From NCBI RefSeq assembly GCF_011762225.1, contig NZ_JAASQI010000009.1:1-64000 (forward strand): a stretch of 64,000 nt of DNA, in the 5' to 3' direction. The DNA is from Pseudochelatococcus lubricantis. GTDB taxonomy: Bacteria > Pseudomonadota > Alphaproteobacteria > Rhizobiales > Beijerinckiaceae. Positions 7,336 through 22,106 of the stretch are shown in pieces. The notes beneath the pieces were generated by a model that had not been told where the DNA came from, did not search any database, and saw only the letters and a list, made by a program, of their open reading frames with translations. Every line of letters begins with the position of its first letter. Position 1 is the stretch's first letter. A program made the position numbers and the translations under genes.

Positions 7336-8622
7336 ATGCGGATGACGAGAAACGGGCTGCGTGGGACTTTGGCGGGCGCGGCGCTGCTGGCCGTGGCGGC
7401 GCTGACGGCGGGCGGCGCGCACGCGGGACCGGCCCTGCTCGTGGATGCCGCGAGCGGGCAGGTGCTTTACGAGGAGCAGGCCGTCGACCCCTGGTTTCCC
7501 GCCTCCGTCACCAAGCTGATGACCACCTACGTGGTGCTGAAGGAAGTGCGCGACGGGCGCCTGTCCCTCGACACGCCGCTCAAGGTCTCGGCGAACGCCA
7601 CGCGGACGCCGCCTTCCAGGATGGGCTTCAAGCCCGGCACCGTGCTGACCGTCGACAACGTCCTCAAGATGATGCTGGTCAAGTCCGCCAACGATCTCGC
7701 GGTCGTGCTGGCGGAGAATGTCGCCGGCAGCGTGGATGCCTTCGCCGCGGTGATGAACGGGGAAGCGCGCCGGCTCGGCATGCACGGCAGCTATTTCGTC
7801 AACCCGCACGGCCTGCCGGATACGCGCCAGCGCGTCACCGCGCGCGATCTCGCCGTGCTTGCGCGCGCGGTGTTGAACGATTTTCCGCAGTTCCGCCCCT
7901 ATTTCGGCATCGGCGGCGTTCAACTCGGCAAGAAGATCTACCAGAACACCAATGGCCTGATCGGACGCTATCCGGGCGCGGACGGCATGAAGACCGGCTT
8001 CATCTGCGCCTCCGGCTTCAATGTCGTCGCGACGGCGCGGCGCGGCGGCCAGCAGTTGATCGTGGTGCTGCTGGGCGAGCGCACCGCCGCTGCCCGCACC
8101 ATCCACGCGGCGGAGCTGTTCGATCGCGGATTCTCCGGCCCGCGGACGGGAACGCGGCAGCTCGATTCCATGCCCCCCGGCCCCGTTGCCGCCGCGCCCG
8201 ACATGCGCGAGGAAATCTGCGGCAAGAACCGGCAACACCTCGCCGATGACGACAACGCGCCAGTCCACGCCGGCGTGGCCGATGACGGTTCGGCGATCGG
8301 CTTCCTGACCGCCACGGCGCAGCAGCAGCGGCCGACGACGGTTGTCGAGGGCGAGAGGCCCGGCACGCTTATCAAGCGCGCCGCCGTCGCGCCGATCCCC
8401 GTTTTTACCGGTCCCGCGCCGGGCTGGAAGCCGGCTGTGGCGCCGACGACCGTGGCGGCTGCCCCCGCTGCGCCGGAGTCGGCGCAGGCCTTCGCGGCGG
8501 CGCCCGCTGCCGAGGCGGTTGCGGAGGGCTCCGCGCCCGTCGCGCTGCAGGGGGCGATCAGGCAGGGCGCGGCGCGACCGGCCCGCGCCGCCGGGATGCC
8601 GCTGCCGCCCCGCAGGCCGTGA
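7336..8622 (+). CDS. D-alanyl-D-alanine carboxypeptidase (peptidase S11)
   Basis: This is a low-molecular-weight penicillin-binding protein that removes the terminal D-Ala of peptidoglycan stem peptides in the periplasm. Counting from ATG 7336, a signal peptide ends near AHA (residue 30). The three active-site motifs are all present: SVTK (57-60), SAN (117-119) and KTG (219-221). After about residue 290 there is a long Ala/Pro-rich tail with a low-complexity sequence in place of the usual compact C-terminal domain, and no clear amphipathic anchor helix at the end. ATG 7342 is an equally good start, as GGAAC is better spaced for it. The gene stands alone between bolA and the COG0523 gene. Confidence 0.93.
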   Translation: MRMTRNGLRGTLAGAALLAVAALTAGGAHAGPALLVDAASGQVLYEEQAVDPWFPASVTKLMTTYVVLKEVRDGRLSLDTPLKVSANATRTPPSRMGFKPGTVLTVDNVLKMMLVKSANDLAVVLAENVAGSVDAFAAVMNGEARRLGMHGSYFVNPHGLPDTRQRVTARDLAVLARAVLNDFPQFRPYFGIGGVQLGKKIYQNTNGLIGRYPGADGMKTGFICASGFNVVATARRGGQQLIVVLLGERTAAARTIHAAELFDRGFSGPRTGTRQLDSMPPGPVAAAPDMREEICGKNRQHLADDDNAPVHAGVADDGSAIGFLTATAQQQRPTTVVEGERPGTLIKRAAVAPIPVFTGPAPGWKPAVAPTTVAAAPAAPESAQAFAAAPAAEAVAEGSAPVALQGAIRQGAARPARAAGMPLPPRRP

Positions 8623-8696
8623 TACCGCCGGGGCGGAATCGATGGCGGAAAGGGCGTTTTCGCACTTTCGCCGACGCTGTTCCGTTGTATGATCCG

Positions 8697-8713
8697 ATGT
8701 AACATTGTTTCAT
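8697..8713. promoter_or_regulatory. 17-bp palindrome, candidate Zur-type operator
   Basis: ATGTAACA-T-TGTTTCAT is a dyad with seven of eight base pairs matching around a central T. It ends 17 bases before the start codon of the COG0523 GTPase and overlaps where a promoter or leader should be. Size and AT-rich outer bases resemble Zur/Fur-family boxes, and COG0523 genes with His-rich segments are classic Zur targets. The match to a Zur consensus is only partial, so the regulator is inference. Confidence 0.5.
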
Positions 8714-8730
8714 TGGGATTCGGAACATCC

Positions 8731-9927
8731 ATGACCATTGCTTCAGGCCCGTCTGATTCGGGCCGCCCCCGGGGTGCCGCTACTGCGCTGCCGCTCACGG
8801 TGCTGACGGGCTTTCTCGGCGCGGGCAAGACGTCGTTGCTCAACCGGTTGCTGCGCGATCCGGCGCTGGCGGACACGGTGGTGATCGTCAACGAGTTCGG
8901 CGAAATCGGCATCGACCATCTGCTGGTCGAGACTGCGGACGAGGGTCTGCTGTTGCTGTCTTCGGGCTGCCTGTGCTGTTCGATTCGCGGCGACCTGATA
9001 GCCACGCTGGAGGACCTTCTGCGTCGGCGCGACAATGGCCGAATTGCACCTTTCCGGCGCGTCGTCATCGAGACGACAGGGCTTGCCGATCCGGCGCCCA
9101 TCCTGCACACAATCATCTATCACCCGTATCTGAGCCTGCGTTTCGCCCTCGACGGCGTTGTCACGGTGGTCGACGCGGTGAACGGTGCCGCGACGCTCGA
9201 TGCGTACGAGGAGGCGGTGAAGCAGGTTGCCGTCGCCGACAGGATCGTGCTGACGAAAACCGACCTCATCGATCCCGATTCCGCCGCCGCGCCTGCGGAA
9301 AGGAGTGAGACGGGGGAGTTGCGTGCGCGTCTGCGCCGGCTCAATCCGGTCGCGCCCGTTCTCGACGCCGCGCAGGGCGAGGCGACGGCCGCCCACCTGC
9401 TGGATGCCGGTCTTTATGACGCGGACGGGAAGATCCCCGACGTGCGCCGCTGGCTGAACGCGGAGGCGCTGGCCGAGGGGCACGGTCATCGCGACCATCA
9501 CGATCACCACCACCATGACCATGATGATCATGCACATGACCATCGCCATGATGTGAACCGGCATGACGAGCGCATCAGGGCCTTCTGTCTCACGAGTGCG
9601 CGGCCGGTCGGGCGCGGGCGGTTCGAGGCTTTTCTCGACCTGCTGCGCGCGGCCCACGGGCCGCAGCTTCTCCGTGCGAAGGGGATCGTGCAACTCGCCG
9701 ACGATCCGGAGCATCCGGTCGTCGTGCAGGGCGTGCAGCATCTCTTTCATGCGCCGGTGACGCTGCCGGCGTGGCCGGACGAGGATCACACGACGAAGCT
9801 CGTGCTTATTCTGCGCGATCTCGACGAGGCGTTCGTACGCCGCCTGTGGGGCGCATTCACGGGCGAGGTGGCGGTGGACACGCCGGACGCCGCCGCGCTG
9901 ACGGCCAATCCGCTGGCGTTGCGCTGA
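8731..9927 (+). CDS. CobW/COG0523 family GTPase, putative zinc chaperone
   Basis: The protein is a G3E-family GTPase. Counting from ATG 8731: Walker A GFLGAGKT (27-34), the hallmark metal-binding SSGCLCC with Cys 80, 82 and 83, ETTGLADP, and guanine-specificity TKTD (175-178). Residues 251-279 are extremely rich in His and Asp, a typical zinc store or delivery segment. A CobW C-terminal domain follows (about 285-390). Such proteins use GTP to hand metal, most often zinc, to target enzymes under metal shortage. The upstream in-frame ATG at 8689 is rejected because it would place the palindrome inside the coding region; GGAAC before 8731 is a fair ribosome site. A role in cobalamin synthesis is less likely because no cobN or related gene is adjacent. 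Confidence 0.93.
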   Translation: MTIASGPSDSGRPRGAATALPLTVLTGFLGAGKTSLLNRLLRDPALADTVVIVNEFGEIGIDHLLVETADEGLLLLSSGCLCCSIRGDLIATLEDLLRRRDNGRIAPFRRVVIETTGLADPAPILHTIIYHPYLSLRFALDGVVTVVDAVNGAATLDAYEEAVKQVAVADRIVLTKTDLIDPDSAAAPAERSETGELRARLRRLNPVAPVLDAAQGEATAAHLLDAGLYDADGKIPDVRRWLNAEALAEGHGHRDHHDHHHHDHDDHAHDHRHDVNRHDERIRAFCLTSARPVGRGRFEAFLDLLRAAHGPQLLRAKGIVQLADDPEHPVVVQGVQHLFHAPVTLPAWPDEDHTTKLVLILRDLDEAFVRRLWGAFTGEVAVDTPDAAALTANPLALR

Positions 9928-9932
9928 GGCGT

Positions 9933-10970
9933 TCAGGTTCTCGCGGCGGCGCGGCGGGCGGTGAGGGCGATGGCCCACAGCGCCTTTTGCGCTAACGCCT
10001 CTGCGAGCGCGGGATTGCGGCGTGTGGCGGCAACGGCGGTGCCGAGGTCGCGCACGGCGCGAGTCAGATTCGCATGCGTCCACAGCCGCAGATGGCGCTC
10101 CACGGCTGCCTTGCGCCGGAAGTGCAGGGTGCGCATGCCTTCCACCTGCGAGGCCGGTGAGCCATTTCCCGCCTCGATGGCGATGCGCGCCTGTGCCAGC
10201 ATCAGGCCATGGCGCAGCACGAAGCCGAGCAGCACGCCCGCATCGAAGCCCTCGCGCATCAGCCGTGTGAAGGCGCCGTCGAGCGCCGCCAGATCGCCGC
10301 CGAAAGCCGCATCCGACACCGCGTCGAGCGCCAGCGCCGACACGTCGCCGACAACCGCGTGCACGTCCGCGAGCGTCACCGCCCGCTGGCCGCGTGCATA
10401 AAGGGCTAGCTTGTCGATTTCCGCCCGGCTCGCCACGCGGTCGCCGCCGAGCAGGGAAACGAGCGTCTGCCGCGCGTCGGCCTCGATGCCCAGGCCGTGG
10501 TCGCGCATGGCGGCATCGACGAGCCCGGCAATGTCGCGCGCCCCGTCCGCGTAGCATGGAATGGCGAGGGCGACGGCCGAACGTTCGCATGCGGCGCGCA
10601 GCGGCGAGGAGCGCGGCAGATCGCCCGCCTCCACCACCACCACGGCGTCCTGCGGCGGTGCGGCCAGCAGCGGCGCGAGCGCGGGCGTGAGATTGCGCGA
10701 TGTCGCGCTGACGCGGATCGCGCGTTTTCCGCCGAACAGCCCGATGGTGTTGGCCTCGTCCGCAAGCCGCAGGGGATCGGCGGCGACGTCGTCGCCTTCG
10801 AGGCGCACCATCTGGAACGGATCGGCCGCATCGTCGACCGCCGCCTCGGTGAGGCGCCGCGCGCGTTCGGAAACGAGGCCGGTGTCGGGGCCGTAGATGA
10901 GGAACACAACGGCTTTCGGGTCCGGCTTCGCCAGCACCCGCTCGACATCTCCCGCCTTGACCGCGACCAT
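9933..10970 (-). CDS. holA: DNA polymerase III subunit delta
   Basis: The 345-residue protein has the delta-subunit architecture: an N-terminal AAA-like domain with VVFLIYGPDTGLVSERARRL near residues 20-40, a middle segment with DLPRSSPLR and a lid helix, and the C-terminal collar domain ending in ALAQKALWAIAL. Delta is the wrench of the clamp loader; it opens the beta clamp and needs no ATP site of its own, consistent with the degenerate P-loop. The gene follows lptE by five bases on the same strand, the usual leuS-lptE-holA order. Confidence 0.93.
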   Translation of the reverse strand: MVAVKAGDVERVLAKPDPKAVVFLIYGPDTGLVSERARRLTEAAVDDAADPFQMVRLEGDDVAADPLRLADEANTIGLFGGKRAIRVSATSRNLTPALAPLLAAPPQDAVVVVEAGDLPRSSPLRAACERSAVALAIPCYADGARDIAGLVDAAMRDHGLGIEADARQTLVSLLGGDRVASRAEIDKLALYARGQRAVTLADVHAVVGDVSALALDAVSDAAFGGDLAALDGAFTRLMREGFDAGVLLGFVLRHGLMLAQARIAIEAGNGSPASQVEGMRTLHFRRKAAVERHLRLWTHANLTRAVRDLGTAVAATRRNPALAEALAQKALWAIALTARRAAART

Positions 10971-10975
10971 GGCGT

Positions 10976-11534
10976 CTATCGTCCGGCTGGAATCGCACCC
11001 GATGCGAATTTGGCGGCGAGGCGCGTATGGATCTGGTCGGCGAGCGCCTTCGCCACCCTGATCTGCGCGTCGCGGGCGGCGCGCAGCGAGGCGAAGCGCT
11101 GGGGCGTGCGGTCATAGGCGGAGGAGGCCACTGCCGTGGCGGACATGACGGGATCGCCGCCGCCGGCCGGCAGGAGCTTGAACTCGGCCGTGCCCGTCAG
11201 CAGCGCCGCCTCCGCGTTGCCGGTCGAGGTATTGACGATGGTGGAGGAGACCGATTCGGACACCTTCGCCTCCAACCGGAAGCGCTTCGTTGCCGCGTCC
11301 GGTGAACCGCCGGTAAGGCGGTAGCCCAGCTCGCTCTGCAGGTAATAGGCAAGCCTGTTGTGATCGCGGTTGCCCGGATCGACGGTGGCAAGCTCGATCG
11401 CCGCCAGCTGCTCCTGCACGGACGGCCCGTTGGCCGATACGCCATACAGAGGCCGGAAGCAGCCGCCGAGCAGGGCGACTGCGAGCATCGCGACGGCGAC
11501 GCGGACGAGCGGGCGCGAGGCCGGGCGGAACGTG

Positions 11535-11548
<14 letters not shown>
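10976..11548 (-). CDS. lptE: LPS-assembly lipoprotein LptE
   Basis: LptE is the outer-membrane lipoprotein that plugs the LptD barrel and helps insert lipopolysaccharide. A signal peptide ends in the lipobox LLGGC followed by FRPLYG, the standard start of mature alphaproteobacterial LptE. Conserved features are the [17 protein letters not shown] segment and the C-terminal [10 protein letters not shown] helix. ATG 11548 is chosen because it directly precedes the signal peptide; the gene overlaps the end of leuS by 14 bases, suggesting coupled translation. Length (190 aa) is normal. Confidence 0.93.
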
Positions 11549-14186
<2,638 letters not shown>

Positions 14187-14382
14187 GGTCTTGCTATCTG
14201 GAATCCGCTGTCGCAAATCATTGTCGGCCGTCGGGCCGGCGGGAGAGCGCAGCAGGCCGTCCCGGCCGGTCGGACGCTGCGCATTTTGCAGGACTTAGGG
14301 CACGAATGGGACTGGCCGTCAACGTGCTCTCCGGCGCGGTGGGTGCGAAACGGCTGCCGGAATGGGGAAAGGCGGGAAGGTT

Positions 14383-15084
14383 ATGGGGCCGACATCCGAA
14401 AACGGGGACAATGCCGCCGCGCGCCTCGCGGCCGTGCGCGCCGCCGTCGCGCGCACGGCGCGCGAGGAAGGGCGAGAGCCCGGCGAGGTCACGCTGATCG
14501 CGGTCTCGAAGACCTTCGACGTAGAGGCGATTCGGCCTGTGCTGGAGGCCGGACAGCGGGATTTCGGCGAGAACAGGGTGCAGGAGGCGAAGGCCAAGTG
14601 GCCGGCGCTGAAAGAGGAATTTCCGGCGGTGCGGCTGCACCTGATCGGGCCGCTGCAGACCAACAAGGCGCGCGAGGCCGTCGCCCTGTTCGACGCCATC
14701 CACTCGCTCGACCGTCCCTCGCTGGCGCGGGAACTCGCCCGCGAGCAGGCGCGCGTCGGCGCCGCGCAAATGCCGCTGTTGTTCATCCAGGTGAACACCG
14801 GCGAGGAGCCGCAGAAGGCCGGCGTGGCGCCGCAGATCGCCGATGCATTCATCCGCGAATGCCGCGAGGAGCACGGGCTGGCGATCGAAGGGCTCATGTG
14901 CATTCCACCCGCCGGCGAACCGCCGTCTCCCCACTTCGCGCTGCTGCGCAAGATCGCGAAGCGGAACGATATCAGGGGGTTGTCGATGGGCATGAGCGGG
15001 GACTTCGAACAGGCCGTCATGCTGGGCGCCACCCATGTCCGCGTGGGCAGCGCCATCTTCGGCGAACGCAGTTATCCTGCATGA
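14383..15084 (+). CDS. YggS family pyridoxal 5'-phosphate homeostasis protein
   Basis: This fold-type III PLP-binding protein (PLPBP/YggS family) buffers cellular PLP and has no known enzymatic activity. Visible signatures are LIAVSKTF with the Schiff-base Lys near residue 45, FGENRVQEAKAK, LHLIGPLQTNKA, LLFIQVNTGEEPQKAGV, GLMCIPP and the phosphate-binding LSMGMSGDFEQAV followed by VRVGSAIFGER. ATG 14383 is preferred because GGGAAGG lies just upstream; ATG 14362 is the alternative. It is divergent from leuS. Confidence 0.95.
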   Translation: MGPTSENGDNAAARLAAVRAAVARTAREEGREPGEVTLIAVSKTFDVEAIRPVLEAGQRDFGENRVQEAKAKWPALKEEFPAVRLHLIGPLQTNKAREAVALFDAIHSLDRPSLARELAREQARVGAAQMPLLFIQVNTGEEPQKAGVAPQIADAFIRECREEHGLAIEGLMCIPPAGEPPSPHFALLRKIAKRNDIRGLSMGMSGDFEQAVMLGATHVRVGSAIFGERSYPA

Positions 15085-15226
15085 CTCCGGGCGTCGACCG
15101 GCCCCTCCATGCAGCCCGCGCAGGGCTCGCTCCTGGCCGGGCGTGGCGCCCGTGCAACGTGACGGCGGGATTGTGACATGCCGGGTTGCGCGGCGCTCAA
15201 GCCTATGTTAGGGCACCCGAACCGAT

Positions 15227-15247
15227 GGGAATGCGGACCGCGTTCCC
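15227..15247. promoter_or_regulatory. 21-bp dyad upstream of the atp operon
   Basis: GGGAATGCGG and CCGCGTTCCC flank a central A, giving a nearly perfect dyad (one mismatch, a possible G-U pair in RNA). It sits about 95 bases before atpH in an otherwise gene-free stretch. It could be an operator. The loop is too short for a normal RNA hairpin unless the inner pairs open. No regulator is known from the window. Confidence 0.35.
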
Positions 15248-15341
15248 GTTCTCATCACAGAGTTATGCAATCGGGTTGGTATGATACGGCCGAATGTGGC
15301 CACTGGCGTCATACCTGCTCAATAACCCCGGAGAGAGGCCC

Positions 15342-15904
15342 GTGTCACAAGGCGGATCGATCGTTTCCGGCGTCGCGGGACGCTATGCCACCGCGCTTTT
15401 CGAACTGGCGGTTGAAGCCAATAGCGTCGATTCCATCAGCGCGGATCTCGATCGGTTCGAGGCGCTCATCGCCGAGAGCGCCGATCTTGCGCGCCTCGTG
15501 CGGGTGCCGGTGTTCACGGCCGAGCAGCAGCTCAACGCCATCACCGCCGTGCTGGAAAAGGCGGGCATCGGCGGCTGGGCCGGCAAGTTCATCCGGCTGG
15601 TGGCCTCGAAGCGCCGCCTGTTCCTGATCCACGAGATCATCAAGGCCTACAAGGCGCTGGTCGCTGAAAGCCGCGGTATCGTCCGCGCCGAGGTGACGGT
15701 GGCCGAGGAACCTTCCGCCAAGGTGCTTGAAGACATAAAGACGGCGCTCAAGAGTGCCGCGAACGGCGGCGAGATCGTTCTCGACGTCCGGGTCGACCCC
15801 GCCATCCTCGGCGGTCTCGTTGTCAAGCTCGGCAGTCGCATGGTCGACGCGAGCCTGCGCTACAAACTTAATTCTATCCGTCTCGCGTTGAAAGAGGTCG
15901 GCTG

Positions 15905-15905
<1 letters not shown>
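15342..15905 (+). CDS. atpH: F0F1 ATP synthase subunit delta
   Basis: Delta forms the peripheral stalk link between F1 and the b subunits. The start is a GTG at 15342 behind GGAGAGAGG; it gives [23 protein letters not shown], matching the family's N-terminus. The helical N-domain and the C-terminal [22 protein letters not shown] are conserved. The stop overlaps the atpA start (TGATG). First gene of atpHAGDC; the F0 genes are elsewhere, as is normal in alphaproteobacteria. Confidence 0.97.
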
Positions 15906-17434
<1,529 letters not shown>

Positions 17435-17503
17435 CCGGATCGGGTATGGATCGGGAAGGAGCGTGACAGGGTCACGCTCCCCGCGAGGAGATAGGCGTCA
17501 ACC

Positions 17504-18382
17504 ATGCCGAGCTTGAAGGACCTGCGCAACCGCATCGCCTCCGTGAAGGCGACGCAGAAGATCACCAAGGCCATGCAGATGGTGGCCGCGGCGAAGCTTC
17601 GCCGCGCCCAGCTTGCGGCCGAGGCCGCGCGTCCCTTCGCCCAGCGCATCGACCGCGTTCTGGCCAATCTGGCTCAGAGCATCGGGCCGGGCGATGGCGC
17701 GCCGCCGCTGATCGCCGGCACGGGCAAGGACGACACGCACCTGCTGATCATTGCCACCGCCGAGCGCGGTCTTTGCGGCGGTTTCAACTCGTCGATCGTT
17801 CGTCTGGCGCGCGAGCACATCCAGTCCCTGCTCTCGCAGGGTAAGACGGTGAAGATCATCACCATCGGCAAGAAGGGCTACGAGGCCCTGCGCCGCCAGT
17901 ACGCGGACTACATCATCGAAACCGTGGATCTGCGCGACGTCAAGACTTTGACATTCGATGTCGCTGACCGGCTCGGCAAGAAGATCATCGCGGCTTTCGA
18001 GGCGGGCGAGTTCGATGTCGCCACGTTGTTCTACTCGGAGTTCCGCTCGGTGATCTCGCAGATTCCGACGGCGCAGCAGCTTATTCCGGCCGTGCTGCCG
18101 GAGCGTCCGGACGATGCGGTGGCGGATGCGGTCTACTCCTATGAGCCGAACGAGGAGGAAATCCTCGAGACGCTTTTGCCGCGCAACGTGTCGGTACAGG
18201 TTTTCCGGGCGCTGCTGGAGAACGCCGCTTCCGAGCAGGGCGCGCGCATGTCGGCGATGGACAACGCGACGCGCAACGCCGGCGAAATGATCAAGAAGCA
18301 GACGCTGATTTACAACCGGTCACGTCAGGCGATGATCACCAAGGAACTGATCGAGATTATCTCGGGCGCAGAGGCGATCTGA
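17504..18382 (+). CDS. atpG: F0F1 ATP synthase subunit gamma
   Basis: Gamma is the central rotor shaft of F1 (292 aa). The N-terminal helix [20 protein letters not shown] and the C-terminal helix with [21 protein letters not shown] form the coiled coil inside the alpha-beta ring; the middle contains the conserved [16 protein letters not shown] just upstream is a good ribosome site. About 70 bases separate it from atpA. Confidence 0.98.
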   Translation: MPSLKDLRNRIASVKATQKITKAMQMVAAAKLRRAQLAAEAARPFAQRIDRVLANLAQSIGPGDGAPPLIAGTGKDDTHLLIIATAERGLCGGFNSSIVRLAREHIQSLLSQGKTVKIITIGKKGYEALRRQYADYIIETVDLRDVKTLTFDVADRLGKKIIAAFEAGEFDVATLFYSEFRSVISQIPTAQQLIPAVLPERPDDAVADAVYSYEPNEEEILETLLPRNVSVQVFRALLENAASEQGARMSAMDNATRNAGEMIKKQTLIYNRSRQAMITKELIEIISGAEAI

Positions 18383-18466
18383 CGCGGCGCACGGGAGGGC
18401 GCCTTGCGGCGCCGACGATATCGGGAAGGGTGCGGCCAGCAGTGGCCGGCGCCAGGTGTAGGATGA

Positions 18467-19954
<1,488 letters not shown>

Positions 19955-20017
19955 CGCGATGAAAAGGGCGGGGCGGTGAAGCGCCCCGCAGGCTGAAGAG
20001 AGGTCGGGAGTACCGTC

Positions 20018-20419
20018 ATGGCTACCTTTCATGTCGAGCTGGTCTCGCCTGAGAAATTGTTGTTCGCGGGCCAGGCCGAAAGCGCCACGGTTCCGTCCGT
20101 CGATGGCGAGATGACGGTGCTGGCTGCGCATGCACCCCTGATGGCGGTGCTGAAGCCCGGCGTCGTCCAGATTCGGGACGCGAACCAGAACATCCGGCGT
20201 CTGTTCGTGCGCGGCGGCTTCGCCGACGTGAACCCTGCTGGCCTCACCGTGCTTGCGGAATACGCCATTCCGGTCGAGGAGATCGATACGGCCTTCGTCG
20301 ACAGCCAAATCCGGGACGCGGAAGAGGACGTGCGCGACGCCAAGACTTTCGAGGACAAGCAGGCTGCGTCCGAGAAAGTGGTGCAGCTTCGCGACCTGCG
20401 GGCTGCCGCCAGCCGTTGA
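20018..20419 (+). CDS. atpC: F0F1 ATP synthase subunit epsilon
   Basis: Epsilon sits on the central stalk and restrains ATP hydrolysis. The 133-residue protein starts with MATFHVELVSPEKLLF, contains VPSVDGEMTVLAAHAPL typical of the beta-sandwich domain, and ends in a shorter charged helical part. Last gene of the operon; a terminator follows after about 25 bases. Confidence 0.97.
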   Translation: MATFHVELVSPEKLLFAGQAESATVPSVDGEMTVLAAHAPLMAVLKPGVVQIRDANQNIRRLFVRGGFADVNPAGLTVLAEYAIPVEEIDTAFVDSQIRDAEEDVRDAKTFEDKQAASEKVVQLRDLRAAASR

Positions 20420-20442
20420 AGCCGGAGCGGTTCCGGGTGCTG

Positions 20443-20467
20443 AAAGGCGGCGCAAGCCGCCTTTTTT
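20443..20467 (+). terminator. Rho-independent terminator of the atp operon
   Basis: A nine-pair stem AAAGGCGGC/GCCGCCTTT with a GCAA tetraloop runs into a T tract (20462-20467). It lies 24 bases after atpC and has the strongest terminator form in the window. Confidence 0.95.
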
Positions 20468-20571
20468 ATTGGCCGGACTGCCCTTGTTTCGTGCGAATAT
20501 AAAGAGATATCAGCTATTTACTCTCTTCCGCCGTCGGCTATGGTTGATGCGGACGAATGAGGGAGGCGGCG

Positions 20572-21174
20572 ATGGTGGATGAGGCACAGGTCGACAAGCG
20601 GTTGAAGAGGCTGGAGCGCCGCCGCTCGGCGGCGCCGCTCGAACTCGGCGCGCCGGGGCCGGATGCCGCGCTGCTGCGGCGTCTGCTGGCGATTGCGCTG
20701 CGCGTTCCCGATCACGGCAAGCTGGAACCGTGGCGGCTCATCGTCCTGGAGGGCGCGGCCAAGCGCGAGGCGAGCGAGCGGCTGGCGCGGCTCTACGTGT
20801 CGGAAAATCCTGAGGAGGACGATGACAGGCGGGACAAGCAGGCTGAGAAGATTGCCGGCACCTTTGCTGCGGCGCCGGTGACGATCGTCGTTGTGAGCCG
20901 GGCGGACCCGCAGGCGCGCAAACCCGAATGGGAACAGATTCTTTCGGCCGGCGCGGTCTGCATGAATTTGCTGACGGCGGCGACGCTCGCCGGATTCGAC
21001 GGCGTGTGGCTGACGGGATGGCCTGCCTACAACGAGGCGGCCAAGGGCGTCCTCGGCATCGCGACTGACGAGCGCGTTGCCGGCTTTATCCACATCGGCA
21101 CCGGGAGCGAAAAGCAGAAGGACCGTCCCCGTCCCGACCTCGACGAGGCGGTGACCTGGTGGCAGGCATCCTGA
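20572..21174 (+). CDS. Nitroreductase family protein (FMN-dependent)
   Basis: The protein (200 aa) has the nitroreductase fold pattern: RRSAAPLELGAPGPD with the FMN-phosphate Arg residues, VPDHGKLEPWRLIVLEG, AAPVTIVVVS, and LSAGAVCMNLLTAATLAGFDGVWLTGWPAY. It resembles the small YdjA-type NAD(P)H nitroreductases. The physiological substrate is unknown. ATG 20572 is chosen because GGGAGG lies six bases before it; ATG 20557 lacks one. It is a single gene between the atp terminator and pyrE. Confidence 0.92.
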   Translation: MVDEAQVDKRLKRLERRRSAAPLELGAPGPDAALLRRLLAIALRVPDHGKLEPWRLIVLEGAAKREASERLARLYVSENPEEDDDRRDKQAEKIAGTFAAAPVTIVVVSRADPQARKPEWEQILSAGAVCMNLLTAATLAGFDGVWLTGWPAYNEAAKGVLGIATDERVAGFIHIGTGSEKQKDRPRPDLDEAVTWWQAS

Positions 21175-21281
21175 CACGCTCCGTCCCGCCATAAAACATT
21201 CTTGCCGAACGGGCCGGGTCGTGATTGAAGGCTCTTGACCGATTCAGCCGCGCCAGCGGGCGACGCCTTCAGGAGACCCCC

Positions 21282-21980
21282 ATGACCACCTTGCCGCCTC
21301 CCATCGATCGCGAACTCATCGCGCGCCAGGCCGCGCGGATGCTGCTTGAAATCAAGGCGGTGCATTTCAACGCCGAGACGCCCTACATCTTCACCTCCGG
21401 CTGGGCCAGCCCGGTCTACATCGACTGCCGCAAGATCATCTCCTATCCGCGCCTGCGCTCGTCGCTGATTGATTTCGCCGCCTCCACCATCGTGAGGGAG
21501 ATCGGTTACGAATCGATCGACATCGTCGCCGGCGGCGAGACAGCGGGCATTCCCTTCGCGGCGTGGATCGCCGACCGGCTCGAACTGCCGATGCAGTATA
21601 TCCGCAAGAAGCCCAAGGGCTTCGGCCGCAACGCCCAGATCGAGGGCGAGGTACATGTCGGTGCGCGCACGCTCCTCGTTGAAGATTTGGCGACGGACGG
21701 GCGCAGCAAGGTGAACTTCGCCGAGGCGCTGCGCACGGCGGGCGCCCAGGTCGACCATTGCTTCGTGCTGTTCTTCTACGACATCTTCCCGCACAGCCGC
21801 GAGGTGATGGAGAAGCTCAACGTCAAGCTGCATTACCTGACCACGTGGTGGGATGTGCTGGCGGCGGCGAAGGAGAGCGGTCATTTCGATCCGGGCGTGC
21901 TGGCGGCGGTCGAGGCCTTCCTCAACAAGCCGGCCGAGTGGTCCGCCGCGCACGGCGGCATTTCCTCGTTCGCGAGCTGA
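21282..21980 (+). CDS. pyrE: Orotate phosphoribosyltransferase
   Basis: PyrE joins orotate to PRPP, giving OMP in pyrimidine synthesis. Key features are [20 protein letters not shown] near the N-terminus, [15 protein letters not shown], the [16 protein letters not shown] flexible loop and the PRPP-binding [13 protein letters not shown] precedes ATG 21282; the frame's earlier start at 21225 adds unrelated residues. The 232-residue long form is common in alphaproteobacteria. Confidence 0.97.
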   Translation: MTTLPPPIDRELIARQAARMLLEIKAVHFNAETPYIFTSGWASPVYIDCRKIISYPRLRSSLIDFAASTIVREIGYESIDIVAGGETAGIPFAAWIADRLELPMQYIRKKPKGFGRNAQIEGEVHVGARTLLVEDLATDGRSKVNFAEALRTAGAQVDHCFVLFFYDIFPHSREVMEKLNVKLHYLTTWWDVLAAAKESGHFDPGVLAAVEAFLNKPAEWSAAHGGISSFAS

Positions 21981-22007
21981 TCGGATCGGCGTCGGCCTAA
22001 ACATCTG

Positions 22008-22053
22008 GATCGTTACGTCGTTTCATAGAGACGATGTAATGATCTAACTTTTT
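22008..22053. terminator. Terminator-like hairpin between convergent pyrE and xerC
   Basis: GATCGTTACGTCGT and ACGATGTAATGATC form a 14-pair stem with two G-U pairs and a nine-base loop, followed on the plus strand by TAACTTTTT. It lies 28 bases after the pyrE stop. On the minus strand the G-U pairs become A-C mismatches, so it should work mainly for pyrE. Confidence 0.8.
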
Positions 22054-22106
22054 GATATTGAACAAATTTTCATCGCTAAAATCAGTCCGTTGGATTGGAG
22101 CGTGCT

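Noticed and set aside
9480..9560. Repeat-like run of CAT/CAC and GAC/GAT codons
   Set aside because: It is the coding sequence of the His/Asp-rich segment of the COG0523 GTPase and not a CRISPR or tandem repeat array.
8743..11115. Long minus-strand frame covering the COG0523 gene and the start of holA
   Set aside because: It is an antisense and off-frame shadow; both overlapped genes have clear motifs.
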